Shown piece after piece: positions 11,001 to 24,600 of a stretch of 64,000 nucleotides of DNA. Origin of the DNA: Sycon ciliatum (taxonomy: Eukaryota; Porifera; Calcarea; Leucosolenida; Sycettidae); the NCBI RefSeq assembly GCF_964019385.1, contig NC_088647.1:11818274-11882273 (forward strand). The letters are read 5' to 3'. Positions within the stretch are counted from its first letter, which is position 1. Each line of letters starts with the position of its first letter. Both the position numbers and the translations under genes were made by a program. The notes under the pieces are model-generated. The model worked only from the letters and a program-made list of their open reading frames with translations, did no database searches and was not told where the DNA came from.

Positions 11001-14000
11001 ACCAACACAGCCTTACAGCAGCACAACAACCAATACCAACCAGCACAGCCTTACAGCAGCACAACAACCAATACCAACCAGTACAGCCTTACAGCAGCAC
11101 AACAACCAATACCAACCAGCACAGCCTTACAGCAGCACAACAACCAATACCAACCAGCACAGCAGTACATTAGCACAACAACCAATACCAACCAGTACAG
11201 CCATACAGCAGCACAACAACCAATACCAACCAGCACAGTGGTACAGCAGCACAACAACCAATATCAACCAGTACAATCGAACAACAACCAATACCAACCA
11301 GCACAGGGGTACAGCAGCACAACAACCAATACCAACCAGCACAACAGTATAGCAGCAAAACATCCAATATCAACCAGTACAGCGGTACAGCAGCCCAACA
11401 ACCAGTACCAACCAGCACAGCAGTACAGCAGCCCAACAACCAATACCAACCAACACAGCAGTATAGCAGCAAAACATCCAATACCAACCAGTACAGCAGT
11501 ACAGCAGCACATCAACCAATACCAACCAGGACAGCAGTACAGCAGCCCAACAACCAATACCAACCAGTACAGCAGCCCAACAACCAATACCAACCAGCAG
11601 CACAACAACCAATACCAACCAGCACAGCCTTACAGCAGCACAACAACCAATACCAACCAGTACAGCAGCACAGCAGCACAACAACCAATACCAACCAGCA
11701 CAGCAGTACAGCAGCAAAACATCCAACACCAACCAGTACAGCAGTACAGCAGCCCAACAACCATTACCAACCAGTACAGCAGTACAGCAGCAAAACATCC
11801 AATACCAACCAGCACAGCCTTACAGCAGCACAACAACCAATACCAACCAGTACAGCAGCACAGCAGCACAACAACCAATACCAACCAGCACAGCAGTACA
11901 GCAGCAAAACATCCAACACCAACCAGTACAGCAGTACAGCAGCCCAACAACCAATACCAACCAGTACAGCAGTACAGCAGCAAAACATCCAATAACAACC
12001 AGCACAGCTTTACAGCAGCAATACATCCAATACCAACCAGCACAGCCTTACAGCAGCACAACAACTAATACCCACCAGCACAGCAGTACAGCAGCCCAAC
12101 AACCAATACCAACCAGCACAGCCTTACAGCAGCACAACAACCAATACCAACCAGTGCAGCAGTACAGCAGCACAACAACCAATACCAACCAGCACTGCAG
12201 TACATCAGCACAACAACCAATACCAACCAGCACTGCAGTACAGCAGCACAACAACCAATACTAACCAGTACAGCCGTACAGCAGCACAACATCCATTACC
12301 AACCAGTACAGCAGTACAGCAGCACAACAACCAATACCAACCAGTACAGCAGTACAGCAGCCCAACAACCAATACCTACCAGTACAGGAGTACAGCAGCC
12401 CAACAACCAATACCAACCAGCACAGCCTTACAGCAGCCCAACAACCAATACCAACCAGTACAGCAGTACAGCGGCACAACAACCAATACCAACCAGCACA
12501 GCCTTACAGCAGCACAACAACCAATACCAACCAGCACAGCAGTACAGCAGCCCAACAACTAATACCAACCAGCAGAGCAGTACAGCAGCAAAACATCCAA
12601 TATCAACCAGTACAGCAGTACAGCAGCCCAACAACCAATACCAACCAGCACAGCAGTACAGCAGCCCAACAACCAATACCCACCAGTATAGCAGCCCAAC
12701 AACCAATACCAACCAGTACAGCAGTACAGCAGCCCAACAACCAATACCAACCAGCACAGCCTTACTGCAGTACAACAACCAATACCAACCAGCACAGCCT
12801 TTTAGCAGAAAAACATCCAATACCAACCAGCACAGCCTTACAGCAGCACAACAACCAATACCAACCAACACAGCCTTACAGCAGCACAACAACCAATACC
12901 AACCAGCACAGCCTTACAGCAGCACAACAACCAATACCAACCAGTACAGCCTTACAGCAGCACAACAACCAATACCAACCAGCACAGCCTTACAGCAGCA
13001 CAACAACCAATACCAACCAGCACAGCAGTACATTAGCACAACAACCAATACCAACCAGTACAGCCATACAGCAGCACAACAACCAACACCAACCAGTACA
13101 GCAGCACAGCAGCACAACAACAAATACCAACCAGCACAGCCTTACAGCAGCACAACAACCAATACCAACCAGTACAGCAGCACAACAACCAATACCAACC
13201 AGCACAGTGGTACAGCAGCACAACAACCAATATCAACCAGTACAATCGAACAACAACCAATACCAACCAGCACAGGGGTACAGCAGCACAACAACCAATA
13301 CCAACCAGCACAACAGTATAGCAGCAAAACATCCAATATCAACCAGTACAGCGGTACAGCAGCCCAACAACCAGTACCAACCAGCACAGCAGTACAGCAG
13401 CCCAACAACCAATACCAACCAACACAGCAGTATAGCAGCAAAACATCCAATACCAACCAGTACAGCAGTACAGCAGCACAACAACCAATACCAACCAGTA
13501 CAGCAGTACAGCAGCCCAACAACCAATACCAACCAGTACAGCAGCCCAACAACCAATACCAACCAGCACAGCCTTACAGCAGCACAACAACCAATACCAA
13601 CCAGTACAGCAGCACAGCAGCACAACAACCAATACCAACCAGCACAGCCTTACAGCAGCACAACAACCAATACCAACCAGTACAGCCTTACAGCAGCACA
13701 ACCACCAATACCAACCAGTACAGCAGCACAACAACCAATACCAACCAGTACAGCCTTACAGCAGCACAACCACCAATACCAACCAGCACAGCCTTACAGC
13801 AGCACAACAACCAATACCAACCAGCACAGCAGTACATTAGCACAACAACCAATACCAACCAGTACAGCCATACAGCAGCACAACAACCAACACCAACCAG
13901 TACAGCAGTACAGCAGCACAACAACAAATACCAACCAGCACAGCCTTACAGCAACACAACAACTGATACCAACCAGTACAGCAGCACAACAACCAATATC

Positions 14001-17000
14001 AACCAGTACAATCGAACAACAACCAATACCAACCAGTACAGCGGTCCAGCAGCCCAACAACCAGTACCAACCAGCACAGCAGTACAGCAGCACAACAACC
14101 AATACCAACCAGTACAGCAGTATAGCAGCAAAACATCCAATACCACCCAGTACAGCAGTACAGCAGCCCAACAACCAATACCAACCAGCACAGCCTTACA
14201 GCAGCACAACAACCAATACCAACGAGTACAGCAGCACAGCAGCACAACAACCAATACCAACCAGCACAGCGTTACAGCAGCAAAACATCCAACACCAACC
14301 AGTACAGCAGTACAGCAGCCCAACAACCAATACCAACCAGTACAGCAGAACAGCAGCAAAACATCCAATACCAACCAGCACAGCCTTACAGCAGCAAAAC
14401 ATCCAATACCAACCAGCACAGCCTTACAGCAGCACAACAACCAATACCAACCAACACAGGCTTACAGCAGCACAACAACCAATACCAACCAGCACAGCCT
14501 TACAGCAGCACAACAACCAATACCAACCAGTACAGCCTTACAGCAGCACAACAACCAATACCAACCAGCACAGCCTTACAGCAGCACAACAACCAATACC
14601 AACCAGCACAGCAGTACATTAGCACAACAACCAATACTAACCAGTACAGCCATACAGCAGCACAACAACCAAACCCAACCAGTACAGCAGAACAGCAGCA
14701 CAACAACAAATACCACCCAGCACAGCCTTACAGCAGCACAACAACCAATACCAACCAGTACAGCAGCACAACAACCAATACCAACCAGCACAGTGGTACA
14801 GCAGCACAACAACCAATATCAACCAGTACAATCGAACAACAACCAATACCAACCAGCACAGGGGTACAGCAGCACAACAACCAATACCAACCAGCACAAC
14901 AGTATAGCAGCAAAACATCCAATATCAACCAGCACAGCGGTACAGCAGCCCAACAACCAGTACCAACCAGCACAGCAGTACAGCAGCCCAACAACCAATA
15001 CCAACCAACACAGCAGTATAGCAGCAAAACATCCAATACCAACCAGTACAGCAGTACAGCAGCACATCAACCAATACCAACCAGGACAGCAGTACAGCAG
15101 CCCAACAACCAATACAAACCAGTACAGCAGCCCAACAACCAATACCAACCAGCAGCACAACAACCAATACCAACCAGCACAGCCTTACAGCAGCACAACA
15201 ACCAATACCAACCAACACAGCAGCACAACAACCAATACCAACCAGCACAGCAGTACAGCAGCAAAACATCCAACACCAACCAGTACAGCAGTACAGCAGC
15301 CCAACAACCATTACCAACCAGTACAGCAGTACAGCAGCAAAACATCCAATACCAACCAGCACAGCCTTACAGCAGCACAACAACCAATACCAACCAGTAC
15401 AGCAGCACAGCAGCACAACAACCAATACCAACCAGCACAGCAGTACAGCAGCAAAACATCCAACACCAACCAGTACAGCAGTACAGCAGCCCAACAACCA
15501 ATACCAACCAGTACAGCAGTACAGCAGCAAAACATCCAATAACAACCAGCACAGCTTTACAGCAGCAATACATCCAATACCAACCAGCACAGCCTTACAG
15601 CAGCACAACAACTAATACCCACCAGCACAGCAGTACAGCAGCCCAACAACCAATACCAACCAGCACAGCCTTACAGCAGCACAACAACCAATACCAACCA
15701 GTGCAGCAGTACAGCAGCACAACAACCAATACCAACCAGCACTGCAGTACATCAGCACAACAACCAATACCAACCAGCACTGCAGTACAGCAGCACAACA
15801 ACCAATACTAACCAGTACAGCCGTACAGCAGCACAACATCCATTACCAACCAGTACAGCAGTACAGCAGCACAACAACCAATACCAACCAGTACAGCAGT
15901 ACAGCAGCCCAACAACCAATACCTACCAGTACAGGAGTACAGCAGCCCAACAACCAATACCAACCAGCACAGCCTTACAGCAGCCCAACAACCAATACCA
16001 ACCAGTACAGCAGTACAGCAGCACAACAACCAATACCAACCAGCACAGCCTTACAGCAGCACAACAACCAATACCAACCAGCACAGCAGTACAGCAGCCC
16101 AACAACTAATACCAACCAGCAGAGCAGTACAGCAGCAAAACATCCAATATCAACCAGTACAGCAGTACAGCAGCCCAACAACCAATACCAACCAGCACAG
16201 CAGTACAGCAGCCCAACAACCAATACCCACCAGTATAGCAGCCCAACAACCAATACCAACCAGTACAGCAGTACAGCAGCCCAACAACCAATACCAACCA
16301 GCACAGCCTTACTGCAGTACAACAACCAATACCAACCAGCACAGCCTTTTAGCAGCAAAATATCCAATACCAACCAGCACAGCCTTACAGCAGCACAACA
16401 ACCAATACCAACCAACACAGCCTTACAGCAGCACAACAACCAATACCAACCAGCACAGCCTTACAGCAGCACAACAACCAATACCAACCAGTACAGCCTT
16501 ACAGCAGCACAACAACCAATACCAACCAGCACAGCCTTACAGCAGCACAACAACCAATACCAACCAGCACAGCAGTACATTAGCACAACAACCAATACCA
16601 ACCAGTACAGCCATACAGCAGCACAACAACCAACACCAACCAGTACAGCAGCACAGCAGCACAACAACAAATACAAACCAGCACAGCCTTACAGCAGCAC
16701 AACAACCAATACCAACCAGTACAGCAGCACAACAACCAATACCAACCAGCACAGTGGTACAGCAGCACAACAACCAATATCAACCAGTACAATCGAACAA
16801 CAACCAATACCAACCAGCACAGGGGTACAGCAGCACAACAACCAATACCAACCAGCACAACAGTATAGCAGCAAAACATCCAATATCAACCAGTACAGCG
16901 GTACAGCAGCCCAACAACCAGTACCAACCAGCACAGCAGTACAGCAGCCCAACAACCAATACCAACCAACACAGCAGTATAGCAGCAAAACATCCAATAC

Positions 17001-20000
17001 CAACCAGTACAGCAGTACAGCAGCACAACAACCAATACCAACCAGTACAGCAGTACAGCAGCCCAACAACCAATACCAACCAGTACAGCAGCCCAACAAC
17101 CAATACCAACCAGCACAGCCTTACAGCAGCACAACAACCAATACCAACCAGTACAGCAGCACAGCAGCACAACAACCAATACCAACCAGCACAGCCTTAC
17201 AGCAGCACAACCACCAATACCAACCAGTACAGCAGCACAGCAGCACAACAACCAATACCAACCAGCACAGCAGTACAGCAGCAAAACATCCAACACCAAC
17301 CAGTACAGCAGCCCAACAACCAATACCAACCAGTACAGCAGTACAGCAGCAAAACATCCAATACCAACCAGCACAGCCTTACAGCAGCACAACAACCAAT
17401 ACCAACCAGTACAGCAGCACAGCAGCACAACAACCAATACCAACCAGCACAGCAGTACAGCAGCAAAACATCCAACACCAACCAGTACAGCAGTACAGCA
17501 GCCCAACAACCAATACCAACCAGTACAGCAGTACAGCAGCAAAACATCCAATAACAACCAGCACAGCTTTACAGCAGCAATACATCCAATACCAACCAGC
17601 ACAGCCTTACAGCAGCACAACAACTAATACCCACCAGCACAGCAGTACAGCAGCCCAACAACCAATACCAACCAGCACAGCCTTACAGCAGCACAACAAC
17701 CAATACCAACCAGCACTGCAGTACATCAGCACAACAACCAATACCAACCAGCACTGCAGTACAGCAGCACAACAACCAATACTAACCAGTACAGCCGTAC
17801 AGCAGCACAACAACCATTACCAACCAGTACAGCAGTACAGCAGCACAACAACCAATACCAACCAGTACAGCAGTACAGCAGCCCAACAACCAATACCTAC
17901 CAGTACAGGAGTACAGCAGCCCAACAACCAATACCAACCAGCACAGCCTTACAGCAGCCCAACAACCAATACCAACCAGTACAGCAGTACAGCGGCACAA
18001 CAACCAATACCAACCAGCACAGCCTTACAGCAGCACAACAACCAATACCAACCAGCACAGCAGTACAGCAGCCCAACAACTAATACCAACCAGCAGAGCA
18101 GTACAGCAGCAAAACATCCAATATCAACCAGTACAGCAGTACAGCAGCCCAACAACCAATACCAACCAGCACAGCAGTACAGCAGCCCAACAACCAATAC
18201 CCACCAGTACAGCAGCCCAACAACCAATACCAACCAGTACAGCAGTACAGCAGCCCAACAACCAATACCAACCAGCACAGCCTTACTGCAGTACAACAAC
18301 CAATACCAACCAGCACAGCCTTACAGCAGCAAAACATCCAATACCAACCAGCACAGCCTTACAGCAGCACAACAACCAATACCAACCAACACAGCCTTAC
18401 AGCAGCACAACAACCAATACCAACCAGTACAGCAGCACAGCAGCACAACAACCAATACCAACCAGCACAGCAGTACAGCAGCAAAACATCTAACACCAAC
18501 CAGTACAGCAGTACAGCAGCCCAACAACCAATACCAACCAGTACAGCAGTACAGCAGCAAAACATCCAATAACAACCAGCACAGCTTTACAGCAGCAATA
18601 CATCCAATACCAACCAGCACAGCCTTACAGCAGCACAACAACTAATACCCACCAGCACAGCAGTACAGCAGCCCAACAACCAATACCAACCAGCACAGCC
18701 TTACAGCAGCACAACAACCAATACCAACCAGTGCAGCAGTACAGCAGCACAACAACCAATACCAACCAGCACTGCAGTACATCAGCACAACAACCAATAC
18801 CAACCAGCACTGCAGTACAGCAGCACAACAACCAATACCAACCAGTACAGCCGTACAGCAGCACAACATCCATTACCAACCAGTACAGCAGTACAGCAGC
18901 ACAACAACCAATACCAACCAGTACAGCAGTACAGCAGTACAGCAGCCCAACAACCAATACCTACCAGTACAGGAGTACAGCAGCCCAACAACCAATACCA
19001 ACCAGCACAGCCTTACAGCAGCCCAACAACCAATACCAACCAGTACAGCGGCACAACAACCAATACCAACCAGCACAGCCTTACAGCAGCACAACAACCA
19101 ATACCAACCAGCACAGCAGTACAGCAGCCCAACAACTAATACCAACCAGCAGAGCAGTACAGCAGCAAAACATCCAATATCAACCAGTACAGCAGTACAG
19201 CAGCCCAACAACCAATACCAACCAGCACAGCAGTACAGCAGCCCAACAACCAATACCCACCAGTACAGCAGCCCAACAACCAATACCAACCAGTACAGCA
19301 GTACAGCAGTACAGCAGCCCAACAACCAATACCAACCAGCACAGCCTTACTGCAGCACAACAACCAATACCAACCAGCACAGCCTTACAGCAGCCCAACA
19401 ACCAATACCAACCAGTACAGCAGCCCAACAACCAATACCAACCAGTACAGCATTACAGCAGCACAACAACCAATACCAACCAGAACATCCTTACAGCAGC
19501 ACAACAACCAATACCAACCAGCACAGCAGTACAGCAGCAAAACATCCAATACCAACCAGTACAGCAGTACAGCAGCCCAACAACCAATACCAACCAGTAC
19601 AGCAGCCCAACAACCAATACCAACCAGTACAGCATTACAGCAGCACAACAACCAATACCAACCAGAACATCCTTACAGCAGCACAACAACCAATACCAAC
19701 CAGCACAGCAGTACAGCAGCACAACAACCAATACCAACCAGTACAGCCTTACAGCAGCACAACAACCAATACCAACCAGCACAGCCTTACAGCAGCACAA
19801 CAACCAATACCAACCAGCACAGCAGTACAGCAGCCCAACAACCAATACCAACCAGTACAGCAGCACAACAACCAATACCAACCAGTACAGCCTTACAGCA
19901 GCACAACAACCAACACCAACCAGCACAGCCTTACAGCAGCACAACAACCAATACCAACCAGCACAGCCTTACAGCAGCACAACAACCAATACCAACCAGC

Positions 20001-20097
20001 ACAGCAGTACAGCAGCACAACAACCAATACCAACCAGCACTGCAGTACATCAGCAAAACAACCAATACCAACCAGCACAGCAGTAAAACATCCAATA
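8070..20097. repeat. Giant 38-bp minisatellite array, main part
   Basis: About 12 kb of a unit of roughly 38 bp: CAGCACAACAACCAATACCA then ACCAGCACAGCCTTACAG, with variants CAGCAAAACATCC, CAGCCCAACAACC, GTACAGCAGTA and shortened 27-28-bp forms. Rare landmarks recur at long range: ATATCAACCAGTACAATCGA near 8541, 9437, 11262, 13231, 13997, 14817 and 16778, and ACTGCAGTACATCAGCA near 10331, 12194, 15741, 17714 and 18771. This shows large segmental duplications within the array. Stop codons are scarce, so long Gln/Asn/Thr-rich (plus) and Cys/Val/Leu-rich (minus) ORFs appear; I regard these as by-products. Confidence 0.97.
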
Positions 20098-20309
20098 CTG
20101 TAAATATACAAACTTTCGGCAGCTTTTTAATTTCGGCTATATTCGGCACCGACCCAAAACGCCTAAATTAAAACGCCGATGAAATTTTTCACAGCATCTG
20201 TCGCACTATACCATGCCCTCTACCCCACGCCGAAAATAAATCGCCGCCGAAATGTCAAAAATCGTGAAGTGCCGAAATTTTGCAGCGCCGAAATTTTGTA
20301 TATTTACAG
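20098..20309. mobile_element. 212-bp MITE inserted in the 38-bp array
   Basis: Ends CTGTAAATATACAAACTTTC and GAAATTTTGTATATTTACAG are inverted repeats with one change. It is flanked by TA at 20096-20097 and 20310-20311. Removing the element and one TA restores CATCCAATACCAACCAGC, the normal satellite sequence. Internally rich in TTTCGGC/GCCGAAA motifs. No coding capacity. Confidence 0.93.
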
Positions 20310-20690
20310 TACCAACCAGCACAGCAGTACAGCAGCAAAACATCTAATACCAACCAGCACAGCAGTACAGCAGCACAACTAATACCAACCAGCACAGCAG
20401 CACAACATCCAATACCAACAAGCACAGCAATACAGCAGCACAACTAATACCAACCAGCACAGTGGTACAGCAGCACAACTAATACCAACCAGCACAGCAG
20501 TACAACAGCACAACATCCAATACCAACAAGCACTGCAGTACAGCAGCACAACAACCAATTCCAACCAGCACAGCAGTGCAGCAGCAACATCCAATACAAA
20601 CCAGTACAACAAGCACAGCAGTACAACACCCAATACCAACCAGTCCAGCAGCACAGCAACATAACAACCAATACCAACCAGTATAGCCAT
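20310..20690. repeat. 38-bp minisatellite array, distal part
   Basis: Continuation of the giant array after the MITE, with shorter and more diverged units such as CAGCACAACTAATACCAACC. Confidence 0.93.
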
Positions 20691-21649
20691 GTGCTTGTCC
20701 GAATTTCTAGCTCACATCCATGTGACCAGCCAGGGGCAGAAGCACAGGCCCAGTACACATTGCAGCGCATGTACAACTCCAAGGGCATAAAACTTAGTGT
20801 ACATAATCATTACCGATTTGCACGAGTGTAAGCTGCAAATTCACCCAAAAAAGGGGTGCAGCTTATACTCCGACAGTTAAATTTACGGTGATAAAGATGT
20901 ATTTCTCGCCGGGTGAGCGCAGCGAGATAGGCGAGAAATGATTTCTCGCGAAATATTTTCAGTTGCAAATATGGCATCTGGTGTGTTCTTTGTTGTCGCT
21001 TCTTTTCCCGACGTCTTCAGTCAGTTTTGAGTCTCACCAGAGTCACATCCGGCTGCGGCCAACTACCCTTCACTTTCTTCATCTTTCTGTGAGAACCGGA
21101 CCTATAGGCCGGTAAGAAGGCAATCATGCCTGTGCAATTGGTGAAGTAAAATAAAAGTCAACAACACAACAACTTTGTGTTGTCGCTATTGCTGTCTATG
21201 TCTCTGTGTATGCCAGTATATGTGGAGCGAGAATAGGATAGATGTCTGTATTGCGTGGCTCGCGGAAGTGTTGGAGCTAGGTGTCAGGTCGCTGAATGTC
21301 TCAGTCCTCTTTGTCAGTTTTGTGCCATTTTGTCGCACTCGCTGACTGTGTATGATATGGTTATGTTGGTGGACAGTTCGTCATAACTCATAACATTTCT
21401 CTTTCTCCTTTGTTATCACTGTATTATTATCTCGTGAAATTGGAGGTCCGCTTGTAAAAACTTGTCACTTTGTGCTCTTGCTCGTATCTATGAATGATAT
21501 CGGCTCGGCATCCGCCTTATTACAGTACAATAATTTCCACATCAACAGGAGTGCCCAAACAAGACATATTATTCCATGAAGTTTTGCCACAAGAGTACAT
21601 GTACTTTGTGTTAACGACAATGATCATTTTTTTGCTTTGTGATGCAGCA
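20691..21649. other. No gene seen; retroelement-like tail at 21288-21395
   Basis: Unique-looking sequence with a short hairpin (TGTAAGCTGCA...TGCAGCTTATA near 20828-20872). The stretch GAATGTCTCAGTCCTCTTTG then TCAGTTTTGTGCCATTTTGT and following bases recurs at about 35428-35530, just after a non-LTR retrotransposon fragment, and may be its 3' untranslated tail. Confidence 0.6.
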
Positions 21650-21651
21650 TA

Positions 21652-21879
21652 CTGTAAAAGCACACATTTCGGTGATGTACTATTTTCGGTATTCTCCAAA
21701 ATTGGCGGTTCGGTGGAGGGAAATTTTCGGTAAAACCCGTTTTCCAGGTAAGTGTACTAGTACTACATGTATACAGTATCGGTAGTGCCGAAATTTTCCG
21801 TGCGTTTTATTTTCAGTGAAAATTGTTGGCAATGAAGTTACCGAAAATAAAACACCACCGAAAATTTCTGCTTTTACAG
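21652..21879. mobile_element. 228-bp MITE, CTGTAAAAGC type
   Basis: Inverted ends CTGTAAAAGCACACATTTCG and CGAAAATTTCTGCTTTTACA(G), TA on both sides (21650-21651, 21880-21881). Same terminal motif class as the elements at 20098 and 47071. Confidence 0.85.
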
Positions 21880-22139
21880 TAGATGTAGAGGTCTGCTTTG
21901 ATGAACCCTACTACAGCTACAAAATCTACTTGTAATCCAGTCCAGAAAGAATATTCTGTGAGATGTCACAGTAGGCATGATCAGTTAATACGTAAGATCA
22001 ATAGTGGTCCCTCTCAGGCCCCGCTCGACAATTACTTACTATACACAGTTTCTGTGTGGATTAATCTCTCACCCCCCCTTTTTTCCCCTCCCGAAATCAC
22101 AGCGTAGGATTCCATGTCTGTAACAACCTAATAACAAAG

Positions 22140-24425
22140 GACATCTTATCCCTGGGTGGACCGCAATCACCCACTACAACAGTTGGTCCACGGACCAATA
22201 TCCTCGGATATTTGGCAAAATTATATAAATCGACTAAAATATGCACTGAATAGAGGTACCAGAGCGAGGGGTAACTGCTACTCACAACAATACAGTGCAG
22301 CCAAACCATCTATGCTTGCCCACAGATCCAAGTTACCCAGTAATGTTTAGCCATCCATTTGGAGACTAGCAACTTGCTGAGTCCCTCTAACGAATCGATC
22401 AATTCAGCCTGTCCAAAGGCAGCCATAACGTAGGCCCATAGTCTGCTACAACATCTCCCCAAGCGCCAACATCTCCCCAAGCTACAACATCTCCCCAAGC
22501 GCCAACATCTCCCCAAGCGCCAACATCTCCCCAAGCGTCAACATTTCCCCAAGCGCCAACATCTCCCCAAGCGCCAACATCTCCCCAAGCGCCAACATCT
22601 CCCCAAGCGCCAACATCTCCCCAAGCGCCAACATCTCCCCAAGCGCCAACATCTCCCCAAGCGCCAACATCTCCCCAAGCGCCAACATCTCCCCAAGCGC
22701 CAACATCTCCCCAAGCGCCAACATCTCCCCAAGCGCCAACATCTCCCCAAGCGCCAACATCTCCCCAAGCGCCAACATCTCCCCAAGCTACAACATATCC
22801 CCAAGCTACAACACATGGCCTTGAACGAAGTAATCCACTTAAAATCACTTGTGAAATAATCAAATTTTGAACTCTCTAACGGCCATGCATTAGCCGAATC
22901 CTACGTCACGGCGGAGAAGCACACACGAAGCACCTCTATATGCCTTTTCGCTCAATTGCCAGGACTGAGACATCATGAGAATAATCCTTGTTTTCTTAGA
23001 AACTCAAATGAAGCCACCACAAAGTGTTCACTTGCTGAACTTCACAACATGACAAGAAAGAAGTCCTGGTCCACGCAACAGATCAGCAAGGACTGTAACA
23101 GTAGCACAAGATCGCCCAGAAAGTATTTCCTGTGTACTGGGCTTCTACTGCACGTGAGTTTTCACATGCAAGCCATGCTCACACTAACCAGTTCAAAATT
23201 TCCGTTCGGTTGTTATGAGCACACGTACTTGGTGTGCATGCGCGAATATAATCATGCCTTTCTCAGGCCCCAGAGGGCCGCGCCCCGAAGAGTACATTCT
23301 TTTTCGATTCTTGGTTCCAACTCGCAAGACAAGCTCAAGTGTAGGACTGCTATGTCGTGATTTCCTACTTGTATTGCGTGACATTGATTCGCATGTGAAA
23401 CTCGTGTGCACTAGCTACCCAGCACACCTACAGGAGAAATTTCTGGCCCATCTTGCGCTACTGTTGCAGTCCTTGCTGATTCGCTGATGTTGACCAGGTC
23501 TTCTTTCTCATCATGTCGGGCTGTTGTCCAGCAAGTGATGTTTTGTGGCGATTTCATCTGAGTTTCGGAGTTTGTGTCCGACACTAACAGATACAAGTAA
23601 AACGTTGTGTAGTCAGAAGGTGCAACAACTTTAAACTGCTCAGGTCGTTGAATGTCAGTATGACATCAGTCAGTGTTGTGCTACCTGTTGTACATTCTGA
23701 CTACACAACATATTGTTTATACTCAGTCTGAAGTAATGTGTTGTACATTCTGACTACACAACATATTGCTTATACTTCTGAAGTAATGTGTTGGACACAA
23801 ATTACGGGTAGCAAGTAACAATTTGGTCATTTCCGGTCATTTTGAGTTTCTGCAAAATTATTCCCCATGATCTCTCAGTACTGGTAGCCGAGCGAAAAGG
23901 CATATGGAGGTGCTCCGTATTGGCTGATCTGCCGCGAGGATGAATTCGCGTAGAGCATGGCTGTTGGAGAGTTCCAAATTTGATTATTTCCCCAAAGGAT
24001 TTTCTAGTGGCTAGCTATTTTCAAGGCCATTTGCTTGCGATTGGGGACATGTTGTAGTAGACTATGGTGGTGGACCACCCCAAATTTCAGGACGTAACCT
24101 CGCTGCTACTGGCCCTTGAAGATGGCTTTTGTTATGGCTGCTTTTGGAAAGGCCAAATTGTTGATTCGTTCGAGGAACTCAGCAAGTTGCCAGTTAGAGG
24201 GTTAAACATTACTAGATAACTTGAATCTGTGTGCGAACATAGTTGGTTTGACTGTGCTGTGTTGGTGTGAGCAGCAGTGCCGTCTAGTTCTTGCACCTTG
24301 TTTGAAGTTGTTTCAGTGCGTATTTTTGTTGATTTCTTTGATTTTGCCCAATATCTGGGGACTTTTGATCTCTGTACCAAACTGTCATAGTGGGTAAACG
24401 AAGTCCACCCAGGGATAACAGGAGC
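22140..24425. repeat. 2.3-kb imperfect inverted repeat
   Basis: Left arm from about 22140 (TTATCCCTGGGTGGACC) through 23115; right arm from about 23435 to 24425 (ending GGTGGACTT complement near 24395, GGGATAACAGGAG). Matching landmarks include GCAACTTGCTGAG/CTCAGCAAGTTGC, CAGCCATAACG/TTATGGCTGC, CAAATTTTGAACTCTC/GAGAGTTCCAAATTTG, ATATGCCTTTTCGCTC/GAGCGAAAAGGCATAT and CAGCAAGGACTGTAACAGTA/TACTGTTGCAGTCCTTGCTG. Arms have diverged by substitutions and indels. No coding region was recognised inside. Confidence 0.85.
22450..22812. repeat. 18-bp minisatellite inside the left arm of the inverted repeat
   Basis: About 19-20 nearly identical copies of CATCTCCCCAAGCGCCAA. The unit has no stop in any frame, so six-frame ORFs here are artefacts. 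The opposite arm contains only one related unit (near 24025-24060). Confidence 0.96.
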
Positions 24426-24600
24426 CAACTTTGAGTGAAATCGTAAATTCGGCCCATCACGGTCTCGTTGATATTTGGTCATCATGATTCCGTTGCCTAG
24501 TAATTTTCACTCGAAATGCATTTCGTCTACTAGACTAGAATACCCAAAACGTCTAAATTAGTAGTGACCTAAAATTAAGAAGAAAGGATCAATTGTTTAC

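Noticed and set aside
8202-19947. Dozens of ORFs over 100 codons on both strands in the 38-bp array
   Set aside because: They are frame shadows of a tandem repeat lacking stop codons; both strands are open at once and products differ only by repeat register.
8070-20690. Possible CRISPR array
   Set aside because: There are no unique spacers between the repeats, the repeat is degenerate and continuous, no cas genes are present and the context is eukaryotic.
22399-22863. 154-codon Gly/Asp/Val/Ala/Trp repeat protein
   Set aside because: Generated by the 18-bp minisatellite, which gives a different hexapeptide repeat in each frame of the minus strand; no support outside the array.
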